A stretch of DNA of 35,663 nucleotides from Methanobrevibacter ruminantium (GCA_004553595.1 SFKZ01000016.1:1-35663); one strand, 5' to 3'. Shown: positions 16,349-24,839, numbered from the stretch's first letter. The notes: a model not told the origin generated them from the letters alone. Program-made: numbers and translations.

Positions 16349-16999
16349 ATGGTAGGAGATAAGGATTTAAAGTTAGAAACCAAGTGCTATGATGCAATGG
16401 AATATGGCTATCTCTACGGATTGAACAAGAAGATACCTGATGAGGAATGGGAGAAAGTCAAGCCATACATGAGGAAATGGAAGAGAATGGACTTTGTAGA
16501 AGGCAACATCAAGGTTACAGGACGTCCAGAAGGATACAGATGCTTGGAAGAGGATGTTTCTAAAGTTGAAGAGACACTTGGAATAACAAACACATTGGAA
16601 AAAAGAAGAAAAAACATAGAAGAGAAGATGTCTGATCCAATCAAGAAGGTTCAATTCAAGGACCAAGTCTACAACTGGTTAACAATGCTCTTTAAAAGCG
16701 GAACACAACCAAAACAGGATTTAAGCAGACTGGCTATCCATTCTACCAAAATCTATGATCCTGCAGATGGTTTCAAGAATGGTGCAGAGGAGGGATACGG
16801 TGAACTATTCATTTACACTCCTCATGGAATGTGGTATATTATCAATAACTGCAGTCCAGGAGCAAACAAGGCACTTAATAATCTTGAAAGCAAATTTGGT
16901 GGTGCAATCGGCTATAGATTGATGTATGAGGATACAGTTGATACTTTGATTAGAGTATATACTGAAGAAAATGAGTATACTGGTCCAGAATTATACTAA
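16349..16999 (+). CDS. Conserved-looking hypothetical protein (216 aa)
   Basis: Soluble protein beginning MVGDKDLKLETKCYDAMEYG. The second of two adjacent ATGs is chosen because it gives the GTGATATNATG context used repeatedly in this window. Helical, Trp/Lys-rich first half (EEWEKVKPYMRKWKRMDF), a charged middle (TLEKRRKNIEEKMSDP), and a mixed C-terminal half ending GELFIYTPHGMWYIINNC … GGAIGYRLMYED. No membrane segments or signal peptide; two scattered cysteines do not form a ribbon. I do not recognise the family. Codon use is regular, with more C-ending codons than the HEPN genes before it, which suggests an established host gene. Confidence 0.8.
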   Translation: MVGDKDLKLETKCYDAMEYGYLYGLNKKIPDEEWEKVKPYMRKWKRMDFVEGNIKVTGRPEGYRCLEEDVSKVEETLGITNTLEKRRKNIEEKMSDPIKKVQFKDQVYNWLTMLFKSGTQPKQDLSRLAIHSTKIYDPADGFKNGAEEGYGELFIYTPHGMWYIINNCSPGANKALNNLESKFGGAIGYRLMYEDTVDTLIRVYTEENEYTGPELY

Positions 17000-17157
17000 A
17001 AACTATTTTTTATCAATTTTCTTTTTTTTAATTTTTTTTATTTTTTATATTTTTTTAATATTATAACCATATTGAAAAATTATAATTAAGTTGCTATTTT
17101 TAATCAAACTATCAAATTTACTTTAAATTGTAAAAATAATTAATCTTAATCGTTAAA

Positions 17158-17165
17158 TTTATAAA
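17158..17165 (+). promoter_or_regulatory. TATA box for the structured RNA
   Basis: TTTATAAA. The usual archaeal spacing of about 25 nt puts the transcription start at about 17187-17190, exactly where the first paired segment (GGGCAA) begins. Confidence 0.6.
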
Positions 17166-17283
17166 ATAACAAATTATAATTATTATTTGGGCAATTCTAA
17201 TTATAAAATACCTTATCTCGATATCGGAACTTCTAGCAGGGATACGAACTTTTTCCTGACTAATATCAGGAGGTGATATCTTG

Positions 17284-17361
17284 ATGGATGTATTATTGAA
17301 GCTATCTATATTATTTATTCTACTTGGATTTATTCAAGTAGTAATTTATATTTTAATTTAA
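17284..17361 (+). CDS. Single-helix membrane peptide (25 aa) within the structured RNA
   Basis: MDVLLKLSILFILLGFIQVV then IYILI: one almost uninterrupted hydrophobic helix with a single lysine near the N-terminus, long enough to span a membrane. It has the best ribosome-binding site in the window, AGGAGGTGAT at 17268-17277. The start is ATG 17284, or TTG 17281, which stands at the spacing ATG has in the common GTGATATNATG context. The site is partly buried in the hairpin 17254-17271. The size, hydrophobicity and control elements fit a toxin-like or regulatory membrane peptide; no homologue is known to me. Confidence 0.55.
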   Translation: MDVLLKLSILFILLGFIQVVIYILI

Positions 17362-17513
17362 TTATCTTATAAATTTAAAATAAGTAATTTAAGGTATTTT
17401 ATTTAGTTTTGCCCTTTAAAAAAGTTTCATTTAAGAAAAGATTATATATTACAAAAAACAATTATTAATTAAAGTTCGTATTGTTTTAAGATTTTTCTTA
17501 AAACTACCTGCTA

Positions 17514-17536
17514 GTGGGGATTTCCCCACTTTTTTT
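17514..17536 (+). terminator. Hairpin terminator of the structured RNA
   Basis: GTGGGG-ATTT-CCCCAC followed by seven T. By far the most GC-rich hairpin in this AT-rich gap, directly after the last paired element of the RNA. Confidence 0.8.
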
Positions 17537-17609
17537 ATCTATTTTTATTTAGTTCGTTATTATGAGAATTATTTTTAAAATTTTTAAAATATTACTAATT
17601 TTATGAAAA

Positions 17610-17662
17610 AAATTTTTAAAAAAAGAAAAAAAGAATTATTTTTTAAAGAGGTTTTATCCTCT
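17610..17662 (-). terminator. Terminator of metY
   Basis: Hairpin AGAGG-TTTTAT-CCTCT at 17647-17662, 16 nt past the metY stop. On the minus strand it is followed by T-rich runs. Confidence 0.6.
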
Positions 17663-17677
17663 ATTTACTATTTTTAT

Positions 17678-18961
17678 TTATTCAACAGCTTTCCTTAAAG
17701 CTTGATCGATATCTGCAATGATGTCTTCCACGTTTTCAATTCCTACAGACATTCTAATGAAGTCTGGAGTCACTCCACTGTCAACCTGCTCTTCCGGTGA
17801 CATTGTGGAATGTGTAGTGGAAGCAGGATGCACCACTAAGGTCTTTGCATCACAGATATTTGCAAGGTGAGACAATAGCTCAACGTTTTCAATGAACTTC
17901 TTGCCTTCTTCTATTCCACCTTTAATACCAAATCCAAGTACACAGCCGTATTTTCCATTGAGATATTTCTTAGCGATCTCATGGTTAGGATTGTCTTCTA
18001 AACCTGGGTAGTTTACCCATGAAACAAGTTCATGCTGGTCTAGGAATTTAGCCACTTCAAGAGCGTTTTCAGTGTGTTGCTTGACTCTTAAGGACATTGT
18101 TTCAAGTCCTTGAAGGAGAAGGAATGAATTGAATGGGCTAATGCATGTACCTAAATCTCTCATCATCTGTACACGTGCTTTGGTAATGTAAGCCGCTTCA
18201 CCGAATGCATCCACATAAACAAGGCCATGATAACTGTCATCTGGTTCTGTAAACTCTGGGAACTTGCCGTTAGTCCAATCGAAATTACCGGAATCCACAA
18301 TGGTTCCTCCTAAGCTTGTACCGTGCCCTCCAATGATCTTGGTTGCTGAGTGAACAACAATGTCTGCTCCATGTTCAATAGGCTTTACCATGCCTATAGC
18401 AGATGTATTGTCAACTATTAAAGGAATTCCATGTCTATGAGCAATATCTGCCAATACTTCAAAGTCAGGTACATCAAGTTTTGGGTTACCGATAGATTCG
18501 CAGTATAAAGCTTTTGTCTTATCTGTAATAGCATCTTCAAAAGCCTGTGTATCTTGAGAGTCCACAAAATTGACTTTTATTCCGAATTTATTCAATGTAT
18601 TCTTGAATAGGTTGTATGTTCCACCGTAAAGGTTGTTTCCAGAGACTATTTCATCTCCACATTGAGCTAGATTCAAGATAGCAAGTGTGATTGCTGCCAT
18701 ACCACTGGCCTGTGACAATGCACCCACTCCCCCTTCAATAGCTGCAACCCTCTTTTCAAACACTTCATTGGTTGGATTGTTTAATCTGGTGTAAATGTTA
18801 CCTGGCTCTTTTAGAGCAAATATGTTAGCTGCATATTCTGCACTTTCAAATACATATGAACTGGTTTGATAAATAGGAACTGCTCTTGCGCCAGTGAATG
18901 GATCTGCCTCTTCCTGGCCTGCATGCACTTCTAAAGTTCTGTCTCCATATTTTCTTGTCAT
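17678..18961 (-). CDS. metY: O-acetylhomoserine aminocarboxypropyltransferase/sulfhydrylase (MetY)
   Basis: PLP enzyme of the Cys/Met metabolism family that makes homocysteine from O-acetylhomoserine and sulfide, 427 aa, full length for MetY (longer than the roughly 380-400 aa of MetB/MetC). The family start TLEVHAGQ, the substrate/PLP region YTRLNNPT, VDN (D184) against the PLP ring nitrogen, and the lysine in HSATKIIGGHG (K208) are present, as is the C-terminal HPASTTHS segment. GGAG lies 9 nt before the ATG. It stands alone on the minus strand and does not neighbour hom, although hom, 7 kb away, supplies homoserine for the same branch. Codon use is regular, as expected for a well-expressed gene. 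Confidence 0.94.
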   Translation of the reverse strand: MTRKYGDRTLEVHAGQEEADPFTGARAVPIYQTSSYVFESAEYAANIFALKEPGNIYTRLNNPTNEVFEKRVAAIEGGVGALSQASGMAAITLAILNLAQCGDEIVSGNNLYGGTYNLFKNTLNKFGIKVNFVDSQDTQAFEDAITDKTKALYCESIGNPKLDVPDFEVLADIAHRHGIPLIVDNTSAIGMVKPIEHGADIVVHSATKIIGGHGTSLGGTIVDSGNFDWTNGKFPEFTEPDDSYHGLVYVDAFGEAAYITKARVQMMRDLGTCISPFNSFLLLQGLETMSLRVKQHTENALEVAKFLDQHELVSWVNYPGLEDNPNHEIAKKYLNGKYGCVLGFGIKGGIEEGKKFIENVELLSHLANICDAKTLVVHPASTTHSTMSPEEQVDSGVTPDFIRMSVGIENVEDIIADIDQALRKAVE

Positions 18962-19326
18962 GATATTTTCTCCATATTTTTAAATATAACTATGTTAATG
19001 TAATTTATATATTCTATTATATTGCTTTTGATTAATAACTATAAGCATTAAGAAAGAAAACTTCACCGTATATCTCATCTAAGTATACTGAAAATAGGTT
19101 AAAATTGTGTAATTTAACACATAGATATATATTTAAAAATTAACAAAGTATTAGTAACAGTCAATAATTATTTAAAATAAAGATACTATTAAAATAATTG
19201 ATAGTAATTTATAAACAATTGATTTAATCAATCATTATTTTAATTAAATTAGTAGTAAATTTGAGTTGTAAAATTATTAGAATAAAACATTAAGTTTTAG
19301 ACAATATTTGGCAAAAAAGTGATATC
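18962..19326. promoter_or_regulatory. Divergent promoter region between metY and the zinc-ribbon gene
   Basis: 365 nt of AT-rich sequence. A minus-strand TATA-like AATATATAAATTA (about 18998-19010) suits metY. An inverted repeat TGTGT-AATTTA-ACACA at 19106-19121 is a possible operator shared by both directions. TATA-like runs (ATATATATTTAAA, about 19125-19137) follow. Nothing else is recognised; no riboswitch fold was found by eye. Confidence 0.35.
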
Positions 19327-19902
19327 ATGGCAAAAGACAATTTTTGTATTTATTGTGGATTCAAGTTATTCCCAGAAGATCATTTCTGTCCAAACTGCGG
19401 TAAGAAATTGGATGAAGCTGACGTAAAGCCAAATAATACTTTCAATACTACAACTAGAAATACAACAAGCACTACAACTACCACTACATCAAATACTACT
19501 TCTCAGAATTATTCATACTATAAAAAGCAAGTTGAAGACCTAAAGAAAACTTATGAAACCAAGGAGGAAAAGGTTTTAGAACTCCTTGAAAGGAAATTCC
19601 CTAATGGCCAAATGTCTTATGGCAGATTCAGGGGAGAAGTTGATGTATGCAGAGTGAACTTCTTTAAGGAAGCTGAAGCAGCTGAAAACATGATAAACCT
19701 ATCTGATGAATATTCAGAAAAAATAGCTAATGCCCTTAAGGAAAAGATAAAGACTTTGCAATCCATTGTTTCTAAAATGAATGATCTCCAAAGCGAACTC
19801 ATCATCAGCATAAGCAATGGCGATGATGGTTCTGATCAAGAGATAGACAATTTGATTAAGGAAATGAATGATTTGATTGATTCTGTAAAGGATTATGATT
19901 AA
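19327..19902 (+). CDS. Zinc-ribbon, Thr-rich linker and coiled-coil protein (191 aa)
   Basis: N-terminal zinc ribbon CIYCG … CPNCG (C7, C10, C21, C24). Residues about 35-62 are almost all Thr, Asn and Ser (a flexible linker). A charged helical region follows (YYKKQVEDLKKTYETKEEKV … to the end) that looks coiled-coil. The DNA start context is GTGATATCATG. No transmembrane segment is seen, so the protein is probably cytoplasmic. It precedes a TelA-family gene, and zinc-ribbon proteins are common beside TelA genes, so a shared envelope or stress role is possible; that is inference. A separate promoter before telA (20005) suggests the two are separately controlled. Confidence 0.8.
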   Translation: MAKDNFCIYCGFKLFPEDHFCPNCGKKLDEADVKPNNTFNTTTRNTTSTTTTTTSNTTSQNYSYYKKQVEDLKKTYETKEEKVLELLERKFPNGQMSYGRFRGEVDVCRVNFFKEAEAAENMINLSDEYSEKIANALKEKIKTLQSIVSKMNDLQSELIISISNGDDGSDQEIDNLIKEMNDLIDSVKDYD

Positions 19903-20004
19903 TATTCTTTTTTACAGTTTTTTATGCTATTTCACTTATTTTTAATATTTTTTAAACTAATTTTTATATATTTTTTATAATTCTCATTTAAAATAATGCA
20001 AAGA

Positions 20005-20039
20005 TTTATAAATAACATATGTCATAAAATTATATGACA
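20005..20039 (+). promoter_or_regulatory. telA promoter with a palindrome over the transcription start
   Basis: TATA box TTTATAAA at 20005-20012, followed by an inverted repeat TGTCATA-AAATTA-TATGACA at 20020-20039. The start of transcription is expected near 20034, inside the palindrome, the place where an archaeal repressor would block polymerase recruitment. Confidence 0.6.
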
Positions 20040-20081
20040 CATTGAATTTTTAATTTTGTGTAAAATATAAAGGGTGATATA

Positions 20082-21218
20082 ATGTCTGAATTTTCACTTG
20101 ATGTTACTGAAATTAAAGAAGAAGTAGACAGAAGTCTAAAGTACGAAGAAGAAAAAATACCAAATGCAGAAATCAAAAAACAGGCAGATGATAATGCTGC
20201 TGCAATCTTTGAAGCTAATTTTGATGATGTAGCTGCAAGAGAAAACATCTTGAAACCATTGGATGACTTTGGTCTCAATGCAATCAACAGATCTGCAAAC
20301 AAGAACAATCTCTTGACCACTCGTTTTGTTGATATTGCAAAAGGTGGAGATGAAGCAGCAAATGTAGGTGAAAAACTAGAGGAATTAGACAGAGAAATCA
20401 GAAACATAGACCCTAGCGCTATTGAATTCGGCCAATCCGGCATCTTAGGAAAACTCTTAAGACCAGTCAGAAATTATTTTGCTAAATATGAAAAGGCTGA
20501 TGAAGCTATCTCCAACATTCTCAAATCCCTTGATGAAAGCAGCAGAGTATTGCAAAATGACAACACAACTCTTCTTGCAGAAGAATCATATTTAAGAGAA
20601 TTGACCAAAAAGCTCATGACTGACATTGAGTTAGGTAAACAGATGGATGCTTCAATTGAACAGCAAATCCGTCAAGCTGAAATTGAAGGTGTAGACCAAT
20701 ATAAAATTGACTTTGTACGTGAAGAGGTATTATTCCCACTTAGACAAAGAATCATGGACATGCAACAGATGATTGTTGTAAATGAACAAGGAATCATCTC
20801 CTTGAATGTTGTAAGAAGAAACAACAAGGAATTGATCAGAGGAGTAACTCGTGCTAAAAACGTAACTGTAACTGCACTTAGAAACGGTGTAATGGTTGCA
20901 AGTGCATTATACAACCAAAAAATCGTTATCGATAAGATTAAAACCTTAAATGAAACCACTGAACAGGTTATTGAATCAACTTCCAGAATGCTTAGAGAGC
21001 AAGGAAACGAGATTCAAAAGCAAAGCATGGAAACAATGATTTCCCCTGAAGTCCTTAAGGCATCCTTTGCAGATGCTTTAGCTGCAATTGAAGATGTAAG
21101 CAATTACAAAAACCAAGCACTTCCTCAAATGCAGGAAACCATTGCTACATTCTCTCAAATGGCAGAAGACGGACAAAAGGTCATTGATAAAATTGAAGTA
21201 GGAAACAATACTTTCTAA
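20082..21218 (+). CDS. telA: TelA-family protein (toxic anion resistance / XpaC-TelA associated)
   Basis: 378-aa, almost entirely helical protein of the TelA/KlaA family. The clearest family block is IDPSAIEFGQSGILGKLLRPVR… (109-130) followed by NYFAKYEKAD and later LRELTKKLMTDIEL, and the C-terminal EEVLFPLRQRIMDMQQ segment. Family members were first linked to tellurite resistance and are now seen as envelope-stress proteins; the substrate is not known, and here the name implies family only. GGTGATATA precedes ATG 20082. A palindromic operator overlaps the transcription start, which implies repression. Long T-tracts follow the stop and should terminate it. Confidence 0.88.
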   Translation: MSEFSLDVTEIKEEVDRSLKYEEEKIPNAEIKKQADDNAAAIFEANFDDVAARENILKPLDDFGLNAINRSANKNNLLTTRFVDIAKGGDEAANVGEKLEELDREIRNIDPSAIEFGQSGILGKLLRPVRNYFAKYEKADEAISNILKSLDESSRVLQNDNTTLLAEESYLRELTKKLMTDIELGKQMDASIEQQIRQAEIEGVDQYKIDFVREEVLFPLRQRIMDMQQMIVVNEQGIISLNVVRRNNKELIRGVTRAKNVTVTALRNGVMVASALYNQKIVIDKIKTLNETTEQVIESTSRMLREQGNEIQKQSMETMISPEVLKASFADALAAIEDVSNYKNQALPQMQETIATFSQMAEDGQKVIDKIEVGNNTF

Positions 21219-21501
21219 GTATTTTCCTACAAATTTCTTTTTTTTTAATTAATTTTTATTAATTTACTCATTTTTTTATTTAATTTTTTATTTCATTTAT
21301 TCTCTTTTTTAAGCATATATTTTTAATAATTGTCATTCTTTTTTTTAAAAATAAATTTAAAATAGCTATAAAATTAGTTTAAAATGGTTATGAGTAAGTT
21401 AAAATAATAAAAAAATAAAAAAAGTAAATAATTAAATTTAATAAAAAGAGGAAAAGAGTTTAAATTTAAAAAAGAGGTTAATAATGTTTTAATATTTATA
21501 A

Positions 21502-21768
21502 TTAGTTTCCTCTATTTATGTCAATAGTAGTTCTTAAAGTGTCATAAAGACCAAAGATCCAAGTTATTATGTATGCTAAGTAACAGCAGAAACCGGTATT
21601 GTTAACTTCTGCATCCAAAGGCATTCCAAAGTATGCCCATAGTCCACAGAATACTAATCCTAAGACAAGATAACAAATGAATCTTTTTATTTCACCATCG
21701 TATGCTAAACCTAAACCTGGAAAGATTACAGAAAGAATCATTGCCAGGTATGTATTTTTCTTTGCCAT
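21502..21768 (-). CDS. Small membrane protein (88 aa), TM2-like
   Basis: Short protein with two or three hydrophobic helices: AMILSVIFPGLGLAYDG (helix and turn), FICYLVLGLVFCGLWAYFG, and CCYLAYIITWIFGLYDTLRT. The FPGLGLAYDG turn resembles the helix-break of TM2-domain proteins, though the order and length are not exactly typical. GGTG 6 nt before the ATG on the minus strand supports the start. It is divergent from asnB and has tandem 23-bp repeats in its own promoter (21833-21876), so it is probably a tightly regulated single gene. Function unknown. Confidence 0.8.
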   Translation of the reverse strand: MAKKNTYLAMILSVIFPGLGLAYDGEIKRFICYLVLGLVFCGLWAYFGMPLDAEVNNTGFCCYLAYIITWIFGLYDTLRTTIDINRGN

Positions 21769-21816
21769 ATTTTACACCTATAAATTTAAAATAATTCATT
21801 GATATTAATTAGAAAT

Positions 21817-21876
21817 TATTTTTTATATTCACAAAAATATTTTTGTATACCTAAAAAATATTTGTGTATACCTAAA
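21817..21876 (-). promoter_or_regulatory. Promoter of the TM2-like gene with two tandem 23-bp repeats
   Basis: Copies at 21833-21855 and 21854-21876, offset by 21 bp (two helical turns), differ at one position; each contains GTATACC. A minus-strand TATA-like element (complement of TTTTTTATATTC) lies at about 21818-21830, so the repeats sit just upstream of it, as for an activator. The rest of the gap to asnB (21877-22092) is AT-rich with no clear element. Confidence 0.55.
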
Positions 21877-22092
21877 TATTTGAACTTTTTTATTAATATA
21901 CCTTTTCTTTTTTTAAAAAAATTATATTTAGATAATAAAATTATAGAATATTCATAAAATTAAAATGATTTAACTTAATAATTAATTATAAAAACAATTA
22001 AATCAATACTATTATTGTGTAATCGGATAATTTTTAATTGAAATTTTAACTAAATTAAATTAATTAAATTTAAATCAATAATTGGTGAACTT

Positions 22093-23676
22093 ATGTGTGG
22101 AATAGTAGGTATGGCAGGCAATTTCAATAAGGAATTGCTGGAAGATGTACTTAAATCAATAAATCATAGGGGAGAAGATTTCTCCGATATATTTATTGAT
22201 GGAGAAAAAGGAATAGGATTAGGCCATAATCTGCTATCTATTTTTAATCTTATTGATGAAAACAATGAGATATATGATAATTTGGAATACAATAAACAGC
22301 CAATTATACTGAATAATCTAGTTTTGGTCTTTAATGGAGAAATTTATAATTTCAATAAGCTTGAAGAGTTCCTAAGAGAAAATAATGAAAAATATTCTAA
22401 ATCTAAAAGCGATAGCCAATTATTGGCTAATCTTATCAGTTACTATTACAATTCAAATGATGAAAATCTGTTGGAATCAGTTAAATCTGTTATCCATGAA
22501 TTGGACGCTGACTATTCATTTGCAGTCTATGATAAGAAACATGATAATTTAGCAATATCTAGAGATTCCATTGGAGTGAAGCCATTATTCTATGGAGTGG
22601 ATGAGGAACAGGACTTAAAAGTCTTTGCATCAGAGAAAAAGGCTCTTTGGAAAGCTGGAATAGCTGATGAAAATATCCATGATTTGACACCAGGATGTAT
22701 ATTGTATAACTGGAGAACAGTTGATTTGGAAGATAATTTAATCAATAAACTGATAAATACCGATTTTAAGCATATAAAAAGAAGTTATAATGAATATAAT
22801 GATTATCTTGAAACAAAAGATTCCTATGAAGTTTATAAAGAACTATTGAGTGATGATTTGTACTCTGCAGTGGAAAAGAGAGTGGAAAATATTTCCAATG
22901 TTGGATTAATATTTTCTGGTGGTGTTGACAGCACTATTTTAGCTGTTTTACTAAAGCAAATAGCTGAAAATAGGAACAATAATCCAATCCCATTAACTAT
23001 CAAATTATATTCTGTAGGTGTTGAAAACTCACAAGACATTAGATTCAGTAAGGAAATAGCTGAAGAATTGAATCTTCCTATAAAAACAATTATTATTGAT
23101 GAAACTACTGTAAAAGAATCAATCAAACCTGTTTTAACTGCTATTGAAGATGATAATGTAATGAAGTTAGGAGTTGGAATGACAATTTATCTTGCTGCAA
23201 AGGCAATGAAAGAGGATAATGTCAAGGTTGCATTATCCGGACAAGGAGCAGATGAACTCTTTGGAGGATATAATCGCTATCTAAAGCATTTTGAAGAAAA
23301 AAGTCTATTTGATGCTTATTTTGCACTTGATGAAGAGATATATCATGACATTGCAAACATGTATCATGTGAATCTTGAGCGTGATGATGCAGTGTCAATG
23401 GCTAATGGAGTTGAACTAAGAGTTCCGTTCTTGGATAATGACATTATCAATTTGGCTTTAGATATTCCGGGAAAATATAAGATAAGGAATAATGAGGATC
23501 TTTTGAGAAAACATATATTGCGTGATGTGGCTAAATCCATTGGAGTTCCTGATTATATAGCAGACAGGCCTAAAAAGGCAGCGCAATACGGTTCTGGAGT
23601 CAATAAGATTTTAAAGAAAAAAGTTTTAAGATCCTTTGATATAAATGAATTTATAAATAGTTTAATGGAAAATTAA
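22093..23676 (+). CDS. asnB: Asparagine synthetase (glutamine-hydrolysing)
   Basis: Makes asparagine from aspartate, ATP and glutamine, 527 aa. The N-terminal glutaminase begins MCGIVG, with Cys2 the nucleophile after Met removal, then NHRGED and NGEIYNF. The synthetase has the PP-loop SGGVDS (275-280) and a GQGADELFGGYNRY block, plus the C-terminal ELRVPFLDN block. All active-site regions are present. GGTGAA precedes the ATG. It stands upstream of gatC-like, ACT and hom genes, an order I recall from other Methanobacteriales, so it probably supplies free asparagine alongside tRNA-dependent amidation. The insertion of an acyltransferase gene between asnB and gatC is unlike the order I recall. 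Confidence 0.94.
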   Translation: MCGIVGMAGNFNKELLEDVLKSINHRGEDFSDIFIDGEKGIGLGHNLLSIFNLIDENNEIYDNLEYNKQPIILNNLVLVFNGEIYNFNKLEEFLRENNEKYSKSKSDSQLLANLISYYYNSNDENLLESVKSVIHELDADYSFAVYDKKHDNLAISRDSIGVKPLFYGVDEEQDLKVFASEKKALWKAGIADENIHDLTPGCILYNWRTVDLEDNLINKLINTDFKHIKRSYNEYNDYLETKDSYEVYKELLSDDLYSAVEKRVENISNVGLIFSGGVDSTILAVLLKQIAENRNNNPIPLTIKLYSVGVENSQDIRFSKEIAEELNLPIKTIIIDETTVKESIKPVLTAIEDDNVMKLGVGMTIYLAAKAMKEDNVKVALSGQGADELFGGYNRYLKHFEEKSLFDAYFALDEEIYHDIANMYHVNLERDDAVSMANGVELRVPFLDNDIINLALDIPGKYKIRNNEDLLRKHILRDVAKSIGVPDYIADRPKKAAQYGSGVNKILKKKVLRSFDINEFINSLMEN

Positions 23677-23834
23677 TTTTTTTTAAATATTATTCAATTT
23701 TTCTATTTTTTGCTCTTTTTTTAATTCAGTATTAGTGTTATTTCAATATATTAGTTAATTTCATAACTATTAATCAAGTAAAATTTATAATTTATAAAAT
23801 CCATATATTATTTAACGATATATTTTGTGATATT

Positions 23835-24839
23835 ATGAATTTAAATAAGACAAAAACAAGGATAAACAGATTTGATAATCTAAAGGGATTGGCAATCTTT
23901 TTAATAGTTTTTGGACATATGGCATTCACAACAAAGTTTTTAAGTGTAAATTTCTTTCATAATTTCGTTTTTATTTTCCATTTAGCAATATTCTTTTTTG
24001 TTGCAGGTTATTTTTCTAAAATTGACTTGAAACAACCTATAAAAATATTTAAACGTATTATGATTCCTTATGTAGTGGTTACAATTGTTTTTTGGATATT
24101 TTATCTTCCATTTGGAAAGCCAAGTGCCGCTATTTTTATCTATCCAACTTATGCTTTATGGTTTTTGCTGGCATTGTTCTTCATGAAAATGGCATTGCCA
24201 ATACTTGATAGGTTAAAATATCCGATTTTAATTAGCTTCATAATAGCAATATTCTTTGGATTCATTAAATATCCTGGTGACATTTTAGGTTTATCTAGAA
24301 CTTTTTCATTCTTACCAGTATTTTTAACAGGTTTTTACTATAATGAATATAAAGTAAGATTTGAGGAAAAATACAGTCAAATAAGTTTATACTTGAAAAA
24401 TAATAAAGTCATTTTTCTCATATCCCTTATTGTTTTTTCATTATCAATTTTAGTGGCATATTATATTCCACTACGCATTATAATGATGAGACTTCCTTAT
24501 CATGACTCATATCTAATTAGCCTTAATTTAAGGGCGTTAATAATTGTTTTAGGTATAATGATCACTCTAATATTAAATAGATTCATGACTAATAATGAAT
24601 GTTTCCTAACTAAATGGGGAAGGAATTCAATGGCAATCTATATTTTGCATATATTTTTTATTGTCCTATTGAAAAAATTCACTAAATCTTTTCTATATGG
24701 ACAAGGAGAGATATTTGCATTATTATTTACTTTTATTTTAAGCATTTTGATTGTAACTATCTTATCTATGGATTGGATAAGTGAATATTTTAATAAGATA
24801 ATGGATTTCTTTGCAAATTTAATTTTTAATGAGTCTTAA
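23835..24839 (+). CDS. Acyltransferase 3 family membrane protein
   Basis: 334 aa with about ten hydrophobic segments. The N-terminus INRFDNLKGLAIFLIVFGH matches the acyltransferase-3/OafA block, where the His after the first helix is thought to be catalytic; FFVAGYFSK and RNSMAIYILHIFF near the end are also family-like. It resembles the fucose/inner-membrane O-acetylase branch. Expected to acylate surface sugars at the cytoplasmic membrane. Start GTGATATTATG. It has its own TATA-rich upstream and long T-runs after, so it is an independent gene within the amino-acid cluster. Confidence 0.85.
   Translation: MNLNKTKTRINRFDNLKGLAIFLIVFGHMAFTTKFLSVNFFHNFVFIFHLAIFFFVAGYFSKIDLKQPIKIFKRIMIPYVVVTIVFWIFYLPFGKPSAAIFIYPTYALWFLLALFFMKMALPILDRLKYPILISFIIAIFFGFIKYPGDILGLSRTFSFLPVFLTGFYYNEYKVRFEEKYSQISLYLKNNKVIFLISLIVFSLSILVAYYIPLRIIMMRLPYHDSYLISLNLRALIIVLGIMITLILNRFMTNNECFLTKWGRNSMAIYILHIFFIVLLKKFTKSFLYGQGEIFALLFTFILSILIVTILSMDWISEYFNKIMDFFANLIFNES

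Larger units (their letters stand above)
17189..17536 (+). ncRNA. Structured RNA with embedded hydrophobic peptide (type I toxin-like)
   Basis: Seen directly: (A) 17189-17215 pairs with 17390-17414 as 13 bp perfect (17203-17215 with 17390-17402), then 4 bp, then 6 bp GGGCAA/TTGCCC. (B) CTAGCAGG 17233-17240 pairs with CCTGCTAG 17507-17514, and ATACGAACTTT 17242-17252 pairs with AAAGTTCGTAT 17471-17481. (C) Hairpin GTTTTAAG/CTTAAAAC, 17483-17504. (D) Hairpin TCCTGA/TCAGGA, 17254-17271, covering the ribosome-binding site. (E) Terminator 17514-17536. A and B interleave, so they form either a pseudoknot or alternative folds. The 25-aa peptide at 17284 lies inside. Long 5'-3' pairing, a masked start and a tiny membrane peptide are features of bacterial type I toxin mRNAs such as hok; the comparison is inference. 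The rest of the gap (17000-17157, 17537-17646) is AT-rich with no other structure noticed. Confidence 0.65.

Noticed and set aside
17189..17414. The inverted arms 17189-17215 / 17390-17414 as ends of a miniature transposon (MITE)
   Set aside because: A TATA box lies at the right distance for transcription to start at the left arm, no clear target duplication flanks the arms, and the second pairing extends past the right arm to a terminator. Structured RNA is the better reading, though a repeat search was not possible.
20030..20443. Minus-strand 137-codon frame opposite telA
   Set aside because: Antisense shadow of the TelA reading frame; no ribosome-binding site and low-complexity Ser/Leu content.
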